Source of the DNA: Caedibacter sp052030685
Lineage (GTDB): Bacteria > Pseudomonadota > Gammaproteobacteria > Francisellales > Francisellaceae
Assembly: GCF_052030685.1 (NCBI RefSeq)
Contig: NZ_JBQAJM010000004.1
Span: 52,741-116,740 of the forward strand
Direction of reading: 5' to 3'
Length of the DNA stretch: 64,000 bases
Both the position numbers and the translations under genes were made by a program. The notes beneath the pieces are model-generated. The model was not told where the DNA came from. It saw only the letters and a list, made by a program, of their open reading frames with translations, and did not search any database. Of the stretch, positions 43,719 to 53,288 are shown in pieces. The number at the start of each line of letters is the position of its first letter. The first letter of the stretch is position 1.

Positions 43719-45056
43719 TTAGAATTTATATCTCAGCGCTAAACCAAAGATATCGGCAAACCCACGATAGTTCGCAGACACCTTGTTTTGCTCAATATCT
43801 GGAATATTGGCATTTGAACCGGTATATTCAGTAACATTGATACTTTGATTAAGCATGAAAATATGCTCATAGACGGCATCAATTGAGAAGTGATCATTGA
43901 CATGATACGTGCCACCGAGTGTCACCCAAATGCGATTAGTATCTGGCATTCTTGCATCTCTTGTTTCTGATACCGTTGGAGTTTGATCATATGCCACACC
44001 CGTTCTTACCGACCAATGCGGCGTAATCTTATAATCGGTACCTAATGAGAATAACCAACTGTTTTTCCAACCTAACTGCATCGTTGAAGAAGTTGAATAG
44101 CCTCCTGGGGTATCAATGGTCAGCTTATCTAATGTGCTCCACATCGTATACTGCACAGTGCCTCTAACTTGCCACTTTGACGTAATAGCTTGAGTAATAC
44201 CAAAGTTAATCACACCCGGTGTTCTAAACGAAGTCGAGGCATCAGAAATATAGCTATTATAAGGTGCTCCTGGTGTTATTGGTGTGCTTCCTGTTGGCAG
44301 TAACCACTGATTGCCTGAGCCTTCAATATTCATCTTAACTGGTGTGCGATAACTCAAACCAAAATACGTCGCTTTCACTGGGTGAAACATCACACCAAAA
44401 ATACCACCAATACCCCAGCCATTACCGTTAATACTCGTCGCTTGATTTGTTGGTGTGGCTAATTCACCATCGTAGTTTGAAAACTCAGCACTGGCATATT
44501 GGATTTGCAAGCCTGCGGCAATTGATATTTCAGGAATAATATTAAAAGCAATCTCAGGCGTTAGATTCACCACTTCAATAGATGTTTTCTGTGCAGCATA
44601 GCGCACCACAGAGTTATCATCATAATTTGTCTTCATCCCCCAAGGTGCAGTTAATGCCACACCCGCAGCTAATCGGTCATTAATGCGCCATGCACCATAT
44701 AAATTAGGCACTAGCGCTCCCTCAACCACACTATTTTGTGATGATGCGCCTGATACTGGATCATCTGCAAAAGGGATCGTACTATAATGCACACCATGAC
44801 TTGCTTGTGCATTAGTCATTTTCACACTAGGCAAGATATAGCTGCCGCCAATGTATACACTGCTACTTTTAACAAAGCCCAAGTTAGCGGGGTTATTAAA
44901 GATACTACTGACATCATCTGGGCTGGCAGCACTTCCTGCCATTGCCATTCCTTGTAAGTAAACACTGTTTTCATTGACCTGAAAGCCTGCTGCCTCGAGC
45001 CGACAAGTCATGGCAAAAGCTACTGCCAAAAATGACAGTTTATGTAGTTTTTTCAT
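43719..45056 (-). CDS. FadL/TodX-family outer-membrane fatty acid porin
   Basis: This 445-residue beta-barrel has a signal peptide cleaved near residue 23, so that the mature protein starts AGFQVNENSVYLQGMAMAGSA. The FNNPANLG hatch motif at about 51-58 is the N-terminal plug signature of FadL proteins, and the chain ends with an aromatic residue (LALRYKF) as outer-membrane barrels do. It imports long-chain fatty acids or other hydrophobic compounds. It is the first gene of a two-gene unit with the SGNH lipase. Confidence 0.93.
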   Translation of the reverse strand: MKKLHKLSFLAVAFAMTCRLEAAGFQVNENSVYLQGMAMAGSAASPDDVSSIFNNPANLGFVKSSSVYIGGSYILPSVKMTNAQASHGVHYSTIPFADDPVSGASSQNSVVEGALVPNLYGAWRINDRLAAGVALTAPWGMKTNYDDNSVVRYAAQKTSIEVVNLTPEIAFNIIPEISIAAGLQIQYASAEFSNYDGELATPTNQATSINGNGWGIGGIFGVMFHPVKATYFGLSYRTPVKMNIEGSGNQWLLPTGSTPITPGAPYNSYISDASTSFRTPGVINFGITQAITSKWQVRGTVQYTMWSTLDKLTIDTPGGYSTSSTMQLGWKNSWLFSLGTDYKITPHWSVRTGVAYDQTPTVSETRDARMPDTNRIWVTLGGTYHVNDHFSIDAVYEHIFMLNQSINVTEYTGSNANIPDIEQNKVSANYRGFADIFGLALRYKF

Positions 45057-45282
45057 ATTTTCCCCTCTTTCAAAAACACTCTCTCACACATGTATTTAAT
45101 CTACATGAAAAACAGGGAGATTGTACTAATTCTGACTGCTTAGTCAAATCAGCACAGGCATAATCCACATGAAAAGACCTCATAAATACAATACACTCTC
45201 CTTATTGAGTAATTTATTTACTGATTAGTCTAGGCTTAATCCATCATATGCTGCACTTGCACATCACTGTTTTTATTGATTC

Positions 45283-46203
45283 TTATTGAGCTTTTTTGAC
45301 ATTTGATAACAAGCTCACCAATATAGGTCCTGCAATATTCTGCCACACAGCGTAAAGTGTTCCGGCAATGGCTGCAAGTTTACCAAAAAATAAAATCGCA
45401 ATCACAATCCCTAAACCAACATCAAGAATACTAAATTCAAATAATAGTGCCAGCGCGCTTTTGTGATCCAGTCTAAATAGCTTTCCTAAGCTATAGCCAA
45501 CAACAGAGGCTAATGCATGCAGTAATACAACTGCAATGCATAGTTTCAAAGATACATGCCATAATGCTTCTTTATTCAATGCCACCACAATCATCACAAC
45601 GATCACAATCGTTATAATTGCGAGTAATGAAAGCTTATTTAAGGTGTGTGGTTTGAGTGCGATAAAACGCTGAAAAATAATGCCTGCCACTATTGGTAAC
45701 ACGACAATCATCAAAGTCGTCGTTAAAATACCAACCCAAGGAATTGTTACTGTTTTATGCAAAAACAAATACAATATTAACGGCATAATGATTGGCGCCA
45801 ATAGCGTTGTAACCAATGTAAGGCTCACAGTTAATGACAGATTTGCTTTAGATAATAACGACATGACGTTAGATGCCGTCCCGCCAGGACACGCTCCCAC
45901 AATCACAAGACCAATCAATGCATAACTATCCAGATGAAGTATTCGCCCTATCATGTATGCTATCAGTGCCGTAACAAAGGATTTCAATAGAATAATCAGC
46001 ACAAAACGCCACCGTATTTCAATAATTTGACGCATGTCTTTCAATGAAACATTAATACCCACTAAAAACATAATAATCCCTAAAAATAAAGGGATAAGTG
46101 CTTTTAATGGCGCAAAGATCTCAGGCAAACATAATGCAAACAGCGCACCACATATCACAATGATAGAAAATGACTTGATCACAGCGTAATTATTTAACTT
46201 CAT
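45283..46203 (-). CDS. Bile acid:sodium symporter family (BASS/SBF) transporter
   Basis: This 306-residue membrane protein has about ten helices. The Na+-site motif VGACPGGTASNVM at about 100-112 and the crossover region ILDVGLGIVIAI define the BASS family. Bacterial members move organic anions such as pantoate, pyruvate or bile acids; substrate unknown here. It stands alone between FadL and tRNA-Met. A gap of 79 bases with a stretch of T/A separates it from the tRNA side. Confidence 0.87.
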   Translation of the reverse strand: MKLNNYAVIKSFSIIVICGALFALCLPEIFAPLKALIPLFLGIIMFLVGINVSLKDMRQIIEIRWRFVLIILLKSFVTALIAYMIGRILHLDSYALIGLVIVGACPGGTASNVMSLLSKANLSLTVSLTLVTTLLAPIIMPLILYLFLHKTVTIPWVGILTTTLMIVVLPIVAGIIFQRFIALKPHTLNKLSLLAIITIVIVVMIVVALNKEALWHVSLKLCIAVVLLHALASVVGYSLGKLFRLDHKSALALLFEFSILDVGLGIVIAILFFGKLAAIAGTLYAVWQNIAGPILVSLLSNVKKAQ

Positions 46204-46382
46204 GCTTTTACCCTATAAAATGACAACTCAAAACAAAATGATAGTCTCTCAATAAAAAAAGCGTACTACAAGTTGCTATTTTATGGCACCGTCGACTTAA
46301 CTCCATCGCCGTTAGGCTACTGTCGAGGATGATTTGTTTAATAGCTTAGGCACATCATATAAGCCAGATATGGTTTTGAAGA

Positions 46383-46459
46383 TGGTAGCTACGACTGGAC
46401 TTGAACCAGTGACCCCAGCATTATGAATGCTGTGCTCTAACCAGCTGAGCTACGTAGCC
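46383..46459 (-). tRNA. tRNA-Met (CAT anticodon), elongator type
   Basis: The minus strand gives GGCTACG...CGTAGCT-A-CCA acceptor ends (one G-U pair) and a D-arm GCTCAGCTGGTTAGAGC. The anticodon arm is CAGCA-TTCATAA-TGCTG and the T-arm ACTGG-TTCAAGT-CCAGT. The 77-nt gene encodes its CCA. G-U at the first pair and general sequence fit elongator tRNA-Met; with CAT, a lysidine-modified Ile tRNA cannot be fully excluded. Confidence 0.95.
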
Positions 46460-46572
46460 ACGACAGGGACGCATATTAGCAAGATTGGTTTTGTTGTCAA
46501 TGATTTTTTTTATTTTTATCCCCGCACCTGCAAAAATAGCTGATAGATACTGTTTTTTGCTGGGATTGTGTC

Positions 46573-46578
46573 TATAAT
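46573..46578 (+). promoter_or_regulatory. Probable -10 element of the proQ promoter
   Basis: A consensus TATAAT lies 127 bases before the proQ ATG. No convincing -35 box is seen at the ideal distance. The implied leader of about 120 bases has no recognisable riboswitch. Confidence 0.35.
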
Positions 46579-46704
46579 GTCCGCCTTATTGCTACAGCAA
46601 GATTGACTAAGAAGCGATTTCATCACTGCGCTTATCTCTTAATATTAGTTGTTGTAATAGTGTATAAACAAAATACGAATAAACATAAAGTAGGAACATT
46701 TTAG

Positions 46705-47511
46705 ATGTCTGATGGTAGAAATAAACTTAACGATTTTTCATTATTAAAATCATTGGTCGGTGGCAAAAGCATAAAAGACAAAACAGATCGTTTACGTAAA
46801 GCACATGCTGCAAAACGCAATGAAACGAGTGATACCAAAGCGACAAACTCAACGCCCAGACCAAACACTGCCACCAAGCAGGCGCCTCAGACAAGACAGG
46901 AACGTGTCAACCAACCACGCACACCATTTCGTATGCCACAATATGGTCAAAAACAACATGAAGAGCTTGTTGTTGACATGCCTGATGCTCAAGAAGATGA
47001 ACTAATCATTGAGATAGATCTACAAAAAGAGCTCTATAAAGAAGAGCAACGTCTATTTAAATGGCTTTGCATGCGTTTTCCAAAATGTTTCAATCCACGC
47101 GATAAGCGTCCGTTGAAAATCGGTATAAGTGATGATATTGAAATTATTTATTATAACGAGCATTTTGCACCAATTGATCAATATGTTCTGAAAAAAGTGA
47201 TTAAACGCTATGTTGGCGACACCCGCTATCAACGCTCGGTGCTTGAGCACAAGCAGCGTTTCAACCTTTATGGTAAGCCAGTTGAGACATTCAGTGACGA
47301 TCATATTGCCTATGCTAAACAGCGTTTAGATGAAATTGCTGAGAAAGCTTACCTACGCTCTCAAGGCATTGATATTAAAACATATTATCAACAAAAACGT
47401 GAACAAGAGCTGCAAGAACAACAAGAAAAGCAAGCATTAGAACAAACTGAAAACGCCGATCAAACAACTCATATTGATACTCAAACTCACGATACAAAAA
47501 CGAACTCATAA
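46705..47511 (+). CDS. proQ: ProQ/FinO-family RNA chaperone
   Basis: This 268-residue protein has a disordered basic N-terminal region (1-90, Arg/Lys/Thr-rich). The FinO/ProQ RNA-binding domain spans about 110-225: LCMRFPKCFNPRDKRPLKIGI, then YYQRSV-like TRYQRSVLEHKQRFNLYGKPVETFSDDH, read in parts. A Gln/Glu-rich tail follows. ProQ proteins bind structured sRNAs and mRNA 3' ends. The long N-terminal extension is the reverse of E. coli ProQ, which has a C-terminal extension. It is preceded by GTAGGAAC and a consensus -10. Confidence 0.88.
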   Translation: MSDGRNKLNDFSLLKSLVGGKSIKDKTDRLRKAHAAKRNETSDTKATNSTPRPNTATKQAPQTRQERVNQPRTPFRMPQYGQKQHEELVVDMPDAQEDELIIEIDLQKELYKEEQRLFKWLCMRFPKCFNPRDKRPLKIGISDDIEIIYYNEHFAPIDQYVLKKVIKRYVGDTRYQRSVLEHKQRFNLYGKPVETFSDDHIAYAKQRLDEIAEKAYLRSQGIDIKTYYQQKREQELQEQQEKQALEQTENADQTTHIDTQTHDTKTNS

Positions 47512-47684
47512 CGTTTTAACTTTTCCTTTAATACTCAAGCACCCTATTCTCTGAATCTTTTTTTCTCATATCACATCATCAAAAGACTTACCGTATCTTT
47601 TTGTAAGCTCTGCTTGTACTCAATTGAACACTTGATCAATACATGCTAAATTGTACACATGTTCTATTTATTACGGCTATATCT

Positions 47685-48926
47685 ATGACTAATGATAATA
47701 TTTCCGCAGGCAAGTCAAGTATTTTACTATTGAGCATTGTGAGCATATTACTTGGCTGTAGCTATTTTATGGCATCAGACATGTATGTCCCAAGCCTACC
47801 CAACATGAGTGATGCGCTATCTACAAGCTCAAGTATGGCACGCATGACAATTGCTGTATTTTTAATTGCTTTAGCCTTGTCTCAACTTTTTTATGGTCCA
47901 GCCTCTGATAAGTTTGGTCGCAAAAGAATTATTTTTATTGGCGCTAGCATCTATTTAATTGGCAGTTTAATTTGTATGTTCTCTTGGAATATTTATGTAC
48001 TGATTATTGGTCGAGTTATTCAAGGAGCTGGAACCGGTGCTTTATTATCATTATCTCGAGTGATTGTTCAAGATTCGGTAGCTAAGGATAAATTTATTCA
48101 TATCGTCGGTTGGTTAAGTCTCTTTTTTATGCTTGCTCCAGCAGGTGCACCAGTACTTGGCGGCTTAATTGAAACCTACTTTAATTGGCGTATTAGTTTT
48201 CTCGTGATGTTCATACTTGTTGTTATAACAACGTTGATCGTTGCCACACGTATGCCCGAAACTCTCCCACCACACAGAAGAAATATTAATGCCTTAGGCC
48301 CTAAACACTTACTCGCAAACTATCTTGAAATATTAAAACATACTCCTTTTGTTATATATACTTTTTGTATGATTGCTGGATTTTCTGGCATTGTTGCTTT
48401 TTACACTGTTGGACCCTTTATCCTCATTAACAAATACGGCATGAGTCCACAGAATTTTGGCTTTCTATCCATTGCGATCATTGGCTGTGCTTTTATTGCT
48501 CGCTTATATATGTCAATCATTTCCCTTAAGAAATTTGGTCCACTAAAAACACTATTTCAAGGACTATCTTTAATGGTGTTAGCAAGTACGATTTTAGTTA
48601 TAACCTCAATCTTGGGGTTGGCACACGAAAGAATACTAATCATCTGCGTTATGCTTTATGCTATGGGCAGCAGCATCGTAGGGCCAACTGTTGTTGGTGT
48701 TGCGCTTTCTTTCTTTAGCCATAAAGCGGGTGCTGCTAATGCTGTTTATGGCTTCTTACAGATGTTTGGACTATTTATAGTAAGCTCAGTTGCAGCAATC
48801 ATTCCTGCTGAAATTTCTGCTTATGCGCTAATTATTTTTGTCATGTCATTTGCTGCTTTAACGTTTTTGAGCATTCTCACCTTTAGACAACACACCTCAT
48901 CACTTCATAAAACAGCCTGTGCTTAA
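47685..48926 (+). CDS. MFS multidrug transporter, Bcr/CflA type
   Basis: This is a twelve-helix major facilitator protein of 413 residues if started at ATG 47685 (MTNDNISAGKSS). An upstream ATG at 47643 would add 14 residues with no better ribosome site. SDMYVPSLPNMSDAL and the loop motif GPASDKFGRKRIIF are typical of Bcr/CflA drug exporters, as is GRVIQGAGTGALLSLSRVIVQD. Substrate unknown. It stands alone on the plus strand. Confidence 0.87.
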   Translation: MTNDNISAGKSSILLLSIVSILLGCSYFMASDMYVPSLPNMSDALSTSSSMARMTIAVFLIALALSQLFYGPASDKFGRKRIIFIGASIYLIGSLICMFSWNIYVLIIGRVIQGAGTGALLSLSRVIVQDSVAKDKFIHIVGWLSLFFMLAPAGAPVLGGLIETYFNWRISFLVMFILVVITTLIVATRMPETLPPHRRNINALGPKHLLANYLEILKHTPFVIYTFCMIAGFSGIVAFYTVGPFILINKYGMSPQNFGFLSIAIIGCAFIARLYMSIISLKKFGPLKTLFQGLSLMVLASTILVITSILGLAHERILIICVMLYAMGSSIVGPTVVGVALSFFSHKAGAANAVYGFLQMFGLFIVSSVAAIIPAEISAYALIIFVMSFAALTFLSILTFRQHTSSLHKTACA

Positions 48927-49008
48927 TAATTCCCAATGCATAGGCTTGACAAACAAAAGGGCTTGGCTAGATACTAGTGCAATATAAACAAATATATACC
49001 ATTACGCG

Positions 49009-52000
49009 ATGTTGCCTATTCTTGATAAATTCTCCACTGAACACACCCTCTGCAAAACGTTTACAAATGAACTGCTAACTTCAGGCTTTAAAGGTGATAT
49101 ACAGCATGATTACGCCACCAGAGTCAGTAGCTCAATTGATAATAGTATATATCAAGTCGTGCCTGAGCTTGTCCTTTTCCCTAAAGAACATACTGATATT
49201 CTCAAGATTTTCACTTTAGCAAATAGCCAAGCCTTCCAAACACTCAAGTTTAGCGCACGTGGAGCTGGCACTGGCACCAATGGTCAATCGCTAACTTCTG
49301 GCATTATTATCGATACCAGTCGCTATATGAATAATATTTTAGAGATTAATCTAAAAGAAAATTATGTTTCAGTTGAGCCTGGTGTTGTACTAGATCAGCT
49401 TAATGAAGTGCTTGCACCACATAACGTTTTTTTTGCACCTAATCTATCACCAAGTAATCGTGCTACCATTGGCGGCATGGCAAGCACAGATGCTTGCGGT
49501 AAAGGCTCACGCATTTATGGGCGCACCAGTGAACACTTATTGGAATTAGAATGCGTATTAAGTGATGGTCAGCGCGTGTCATTTGAAAAAATAGATGCCA
49601 ATAACCTAGATACACTTATTGATAAACACTCTAGGCGACACTCATTATTGAGTAAAATTTATCGATCAGTTGCAACTGAAGTTATTGCCCAATATGACAA
49701 GATCACTGCGCAATTTCCAAAACTTGATCGCTTTATGACAGGATACAATCTTGCTAAGTGCTATGATCCGCATAAACATAGTGTCAATCTTAATTATCTG
49801 ATTTCAGGTGCTGAAGGCACACTGGCGTTTATTACCAAGCTTAAGTTAAAACTCACTGCTATTCCAAGTCACAAAATCTTATTCGCGATTAGCTATAGTG
49901 ATTTTGACTTAGCATTACGCGATGCTAAAAGCCTATTGAGCTTAGACCCTGCAGCGATTGAAACCATTGATGATAATATTCTAAAACTTGCCAAAGAGGA
50001 TGAGATTTACCCGCAAATTCGCCCTATGCTGGAAGTACACACCAATCATGCCATTGCTGCCATTAATTTGGTTGAGTTTATTGCTCATAGCGCTGAAGAG
50101 CTCAGCACCTTAATAAAGCAGGCAAAAGAACATCTAAACACGCAAGAACGTAGTTTCTATCTTGCAACTGATCAAGATGAAATGACTGTATTATGGGAGC
50201 TGCGCAAAAAAGGTGTGGGCTTATTAGGTGCGATGAAGGGTGCCAAAAAGCCCATTCCATTTATGGAAGATACTGCTGTTCCACCTGAAAATCTTGCTGA
50301 TTATATTGTTGAACTAAGAGCGCTTTTGGATAGTTATAACCTGCGTTATGGAATGTTTGGCCACGTTGATGTTGGCTGCTTGCATATGCGTCCAGCTTTG
50401 GATATGAATGACCCAAAAGATCAAGCGTTGGTTGTCAAATTAACCAAAGAGGTTAATGATCTTGTTAAAAAATATGGCGGTGTTTATTGGTCAGAACATG
50501 GCAAAGGCTTTAGAAGTGAATACGTCAAAGACTACTTTGGTGATGAACTGCATACTTCTTTGCAGAAAATCAAAAAAGCATTTGACCCGTATAACAAACT
50601 AAATCCAGGGAAAATCGTTGTGCCTTTTGCTAGCAATGATGAACTGGTTAAGGTCAATGGCCCCTTTCGCGGCAATGAAGATGCTAAGGTTGATAGCAAT
50701 ACCCAAAAGCTATTCTCAGGCGCATTTGATTGCAATGGCAATGCCGCTTGCTTAAATTACCATCCTGATCAAGTGATGTGCCCATCCGCTAAGGTGTCAC
50801 ATAACTGGGTTTACTCCCCCAAGGGGCGCACCGCACTTTTACGTGAATGGTTAAAACAACTTACCGAGAAAAGCTATCAACCTAATCCATTTTCTACTGC
50901 TGCATCCAATAAAAGACAAAACGCCAACAAAAATGACTTCTCTTACGAGGTCTATCAATCGCTTGATAAATGCTTAGGCTGCAAAGCATGTGCCACTGCT
51001 TGCCCAATCAAGGTGGATATACCGGCAATGAAACCAATGTTTTTAGCAGAATATCATAAACGCTACAAGCGCCCTTTAAAGGACTATGCCATCAAATATG
51101 TAGAACAAACAGCCAAATGGCAGAGCTTAATCCCTTCATTAATGAACGCAGTACAATCCGCACCCTTTATAAAAACATGGGTAAACAATAAACTGAAACT
51201 TGTTGATGCACCACTTCTGTCTAAGGAAACCTTAAAAGTAGGTCTTAGAAAACGTAATGCGCCAAGCTTTAGCATTGAAAAACTAAAAGTACAACAGGCA
51301 ATCAACCCTCAAAAAACAGTCTGCATAGTTCAAGATGCATTTACAAGCTTTTACAACGCTGACGTTGTCTTGGCAGTATATGACCTATTAACAAAACTTG
51401 GTTTTTATGTCTTTGTATTACCCTTTTATGAAAATGGCAAAGCTGCACACGTCAAAGGATTTTTAACTTACTTCCACAAAAAAGCCGCACGTGCTACTGA
51501 TTTTTATAATCAAATTGCTCGCTTAAATGTCCCGCTTATTGGCATTGATCCAAGCATGACCTTAGTCTATCGTGATGAGTATCGCACGGTATTAAAAGAC
51601 CAAGTACAATTTAAAGTTGAGTTGTTACAGGAATGGCTTGTTAAACAGCTAGCAACCATTAATATTACAGTCAAAGAGCACACGACAACATTGTCTTTAT
51701 TAGCTCACTGCTCAGAACGCGCGCTTGCTGCAGTATCAATGCTTCACTGGCAGAAAATTTTTAAAGCGTTTGGTGCCAAGCTTATAATTGAAAAGGTTGG
51801 TTGTTGTGGTATGGCTGGTACTTTTGGACATGAAAAAGATAATCTTACATTATCCAAAGAGATTTATGCTTCAAGCTGGCAAAAGAAAATAGATATGGAA
51901 AATCTAAACAAGCAATATCTTGCAACAGGCTTCTCTTGTCGCTGTCAGGTTAAACGTTTTAGCAATAAACAATTACATCACCCTGCCGTTCACCTTCTGG

Positions 52001-52014
52001 AGTTAATCAATTAA
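49009..52014 (+). CDS. ydiJ: FAD/Fe-S D-2-hydroxyglutarate dehydrogenase, YdiJ type
   Basis: This 1001-residue protein starts with a vanillyl-alcohol-oxidase-type FAD domain (SARGAGTGTNGQSL near 80, NLSPSNRATIGGMASTDACG) and its C-terminal cap (HVDVGCLHMRPALD). It continues with a ferredoxin-type cluster motif CLGCKACATACPIKVDIP around 655. It ends with a cysteine-rich domain (CCGMAGTFGHE). This layout and length match E. coli YdiJ, which oxidises D-2-hydroxyglutarate. Related FAD-GlcD/Fe-S fusions act on D-lactate, so substrate is probable, not proven. It stands alone before tRNA-Arg. Confidence 0.9.
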   Translation: MLPILDKFSTEHTLCKTFTNELLTSGFKGDIQHDYATRVSSSIDNSIYQVVPELVLFPKEHTDILKIFTLANSQAFQTLKFSARGAGTGTNGQSLTSGIIIDTSRYMNNILEINLKENYVSVEPGVVLDQLNEVLAPHNVFFAPNLSPSNRATIGGMASTDACGKGSRIYGRTSEHLLELECVLSDGQRVSFEKIDANNLDTLIDKHSRRHSLLSKIYRSVATEVIAQYDKITAQFPKLDRFMTGYNLAKCYDPHKHSVNLNYLISGAEGTLAFITKLKLKLTAIPSHKILFAISYSDFDLALRDAKSLLSLDPAAIETIDDNILKLAKEDEIYPQIRPMLEVHTNHAIAAINLVEFIAHSAEELSTLIKQAKEHLNTQERSFYLATDQDEMTVLWELRKKGVGLLGAMKGAKKPIPFMEDTAVPPENLADYIVELRALLDSYNLRYGMFGHVDVGCLHMRPALDMNDPKDQALVVKLTKEVNDLVKKYGGVYWSEHGKGFRSEYVKDYFGDELHTSLQKIKKAFDPYNKLNPGKIVVPFASNDELVKVNGPFRGNEDAKVDSNTQKLFSGAFDCNGNAACLNYHPDQVMCPSAKVSHNWVYSPKGRTALLREWLKQLTEKSYQPNPFSTAASNKRQNANKNDFSYEVYQSLDKCLGCKACATACPIKVDIPAMKPMFLAEYHKRYKRPLKDYAIKYVEQTAKWQSLIPSLMNAVQSAPFIKTWVNNKLKLVDAPLLSKETLKVGLRKRNAPSFSIEKLKVQQAINPQKTVCIVQDAFTSFYNADVVLAVYDLLTKLGFYVFVLPFYENGKAAHVKGFLTYFHKKAARATDFYNQIARLNVPLIGIDPSMTLVYRDEYRTVLKDQVQFKVELLQEWLVKQLATINITVKEHTTTLSLLAHCSERALAAVSMLHWQKIFKAFGAKLIIEKVGCCGMAGTFGHEKDNLTLSKEIYASSWQKKIDMENLNKQYLATGFSCRCQVKRFSNKQLHHPAVHLLELIN

Positions 52015-52117
52015 TCTAAAAAATTAAAATCAGCGGATTCAGGCATATGTTACTGGATTTTAATGTCGATTTTTGCTAACTTCACAGCCCTACAATGTTA
52101 TTAGATTGCAAAGTTTT

Positions 52118-52194
<77 letters not shown>

Positions 52195-52265
52195 GCTTTA
52201 AAGCCCTATAAAAAAAGACATACAGACGTAATCACCAAGCAGTACAAAAGAGAACCAAAAAACCA

Positions 52266-52286
52266 ATAGGTAACATATAGGTAACA
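52266..52286 (+). repeat. Paired direct repeats ATAGGTAACA, 11-base period
   Basis: Two perfect copies of ATAGGTAACA lie at 52266-52275 and 52277-52286, about 70 bases past tRNA-Arg. Such short repeats at helical spacing resemble arm-type binding sites of tyrosine recombinases beside attL of an integrated element. No integrase gene remains. The 52195-52539 gap otherwise holds a hairpin (TGGTACCG/CGGCACCA, 52333-52358) and a 9-codon frame at 52392. Confidence 0.4.
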
Positions 52287-52539
52287 AAAAAATCTGCATA
52301 ATTTCATCAGATTATACCTATTAGAAATTATGGTACCGACAGGTCTGACGGCACCATGATGATGCTTGCACATGTATTATAAGGAAAAAATATGAAATAT
52401 TCACATTTAAGCAAGCATTAGCGGTGTGCAATAAAACCAACAGCAAGTTTGTGTAAACTTAACGTATTTTCGAAAACATCTTGATATATACTGAGTATTT
52501 ACTAAAATAACTACAGATACGAAATAACGGCAGTGTTAA

Positions 52540-52806
52540 ATGTTTGAATGGGATGAAAAGAAAAATAAACAGCTCAAACAAGAAAGACATATCTCATTTG
52601 AACAGATTGTTGAAGCAATTGAAAATGGTGATTTACTAGCGATTGACGATAATGTTAATCACCCTAGCCAAAGCATTCTGCGCGTTCGTATTGGTGACTA
52701 TGTTTACTCTGTTGCCACAGAACAGCGTAACAATAACCTAAGGTTGATTACCGCTTATGCAGACCGTAAGCAAACTAAACGATTTGGAGGCGATACAAAT
52801 GCGTAA
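52540..52806 (+). CDS. BrnT-like toxin of a type II toxin-antitoxin pair
   Basis: This is an 88-residue protein starting MFEWDEKKNKQLKQERHISF, with RIGDYVYSVATEQRNNNLRLITAYADRK later. The FEWD...K...ISFE start, the beta-strand-rich middle and the RLITAYADRKQTKRF end fit BrnT-type ribonuclease toxins. The following gene overlaps it by 8 bases and resembles the antitoxin. Toxin first, antitoxin second, is the normal brnTA order. It lies in the accessory strip next to tRNA-Arg. Activity is not shown by sequence alone. Confidence 0.75.
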   Translation: MFEWDEKKNKQLKQERHISFEQIVEAIENGDLLAIDDNVNHPSQSILRVRIGDYVYSVATEQRNNNLRLITAYADRKQTKRFGGDTNA

Positions 52807-53131
52807 TACATCCCAAAAAAATAACATAAAAGCCCTTGATGCCATTGAAGAAACTATTATGCAATCTGATAAGCGCGGGGAATACAAGCCCATCGCAGAG
52901 GATGAGTTTACAAAGCGCAAAGCACAGCTTGAGCAAATGGCTAAGGCAACCATGCAGAAAGTCAGAAAACCAATTTCTTTTAAGCCAGACCCAGAAACGC
53001 TTGCCGCTTTTAAAGAAAAAGCTGAGCACGAGGGCTTGCCTTACCAGACATTACTTAACTTCTTGATGAAACAATATGTTGATGGTGGCTTTAAGCTTGC
53101 TATTGTTCACAACAAAGGCACTTCACACTGA
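52799..53131 (+). CDS. BrnA/CopG-like antitoxin
   Basis: The start chosen is ATG 52799, preceded by GGAGG inside the toxin's last codons, giving 110 residues. The C-terminal 50 residues (RKPISFKPDPETLAAFKEKA...GLPYQTLLNFLMKQYVDGG) look like a ribbon-helix-helix DNA-binding fold of BrnA/CopG type. This lets the antitoxin repress its own operon and bind the toxin. The N-terminal half is charged and helical. The ATG-in-toxin overlap implies coupled translation. Confidence 0.75.
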   Translation: MRNTSQKNNIKALDAIEETIMQSDKRGEYKPIAEDEFTKRKAQLEQMAKATMQKVRKPISFKPDPETLAAFKEKAEHEGLPYQTLLNFLMKQYVDGGFKLAIVHNKGTSH

Positions 53132-53156
53132 ACCGTTCGGAAATCCCGAATAGTTC
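53130..53156 (+). terminator. Hairpin at the end of the toxin-antitoxin operon
   Basis: GAAC-CG-TTCGG-AAATC-CCGAA-TA-GTTC forms two stem segments (4 and 5 bp) with a small internal loop, beginning inside the antitoxin stop codon. There is no strong U-tract, so it may be a weak terminator or RNA-stabilising hairpin. Confidence 0.45.
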
Positions 53157-53186
53157 AAAGCTTGTAGCCTTTGTAGCAGGTTATCA

Positions 53187-53288
53187 CTAAGGCAGATTAT
53201 CCGCTATTTGTTTATGATTAGCATCTTTTTCTAGAGATAACTTCACCGCTTCATTGTTGAACTCTTGTGTGTGGCGAGATTTTGCCAT
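53187..53288 (-). pseudogene. IS3-family OrfA remnant (first 33 codons)
   Basis: The minus strand reads MAKSRHTQEFNNEAVKLSLEKDANHK... for 33 codons before a TAG. This is the N-terminal helix-turn-helix start of an IS3-type OrfA transposase, and an AGGAG site lies before the ATG. The rest of OrfA and all of OrfB are absent. About 45 bases upstream, near 53337, the sequence TGTACCCTCTCAATTTGCGA (minus strand) may be the left terminal inverted repeat. It is a dead fragment. Confidence 0.65.

Noticed and set aside
46287..46330. GTCGACTTAACTCCATCGCC...CTGTCGAGG as a further family B copy.
   Set aside because: Only the GTCGA-type fragment is shared; the diagnostic GTTGGCTGAGC core is absent.
52392..52421. 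Nine-codon frame MKYSHLSKH after AAGGAAAAAAT, resembling the first residues of IS30-type transposases.
   Set aside because: Too short to support a gene or a transposase remnant, and the downstream bases do not continue the similarity in any frame I read.
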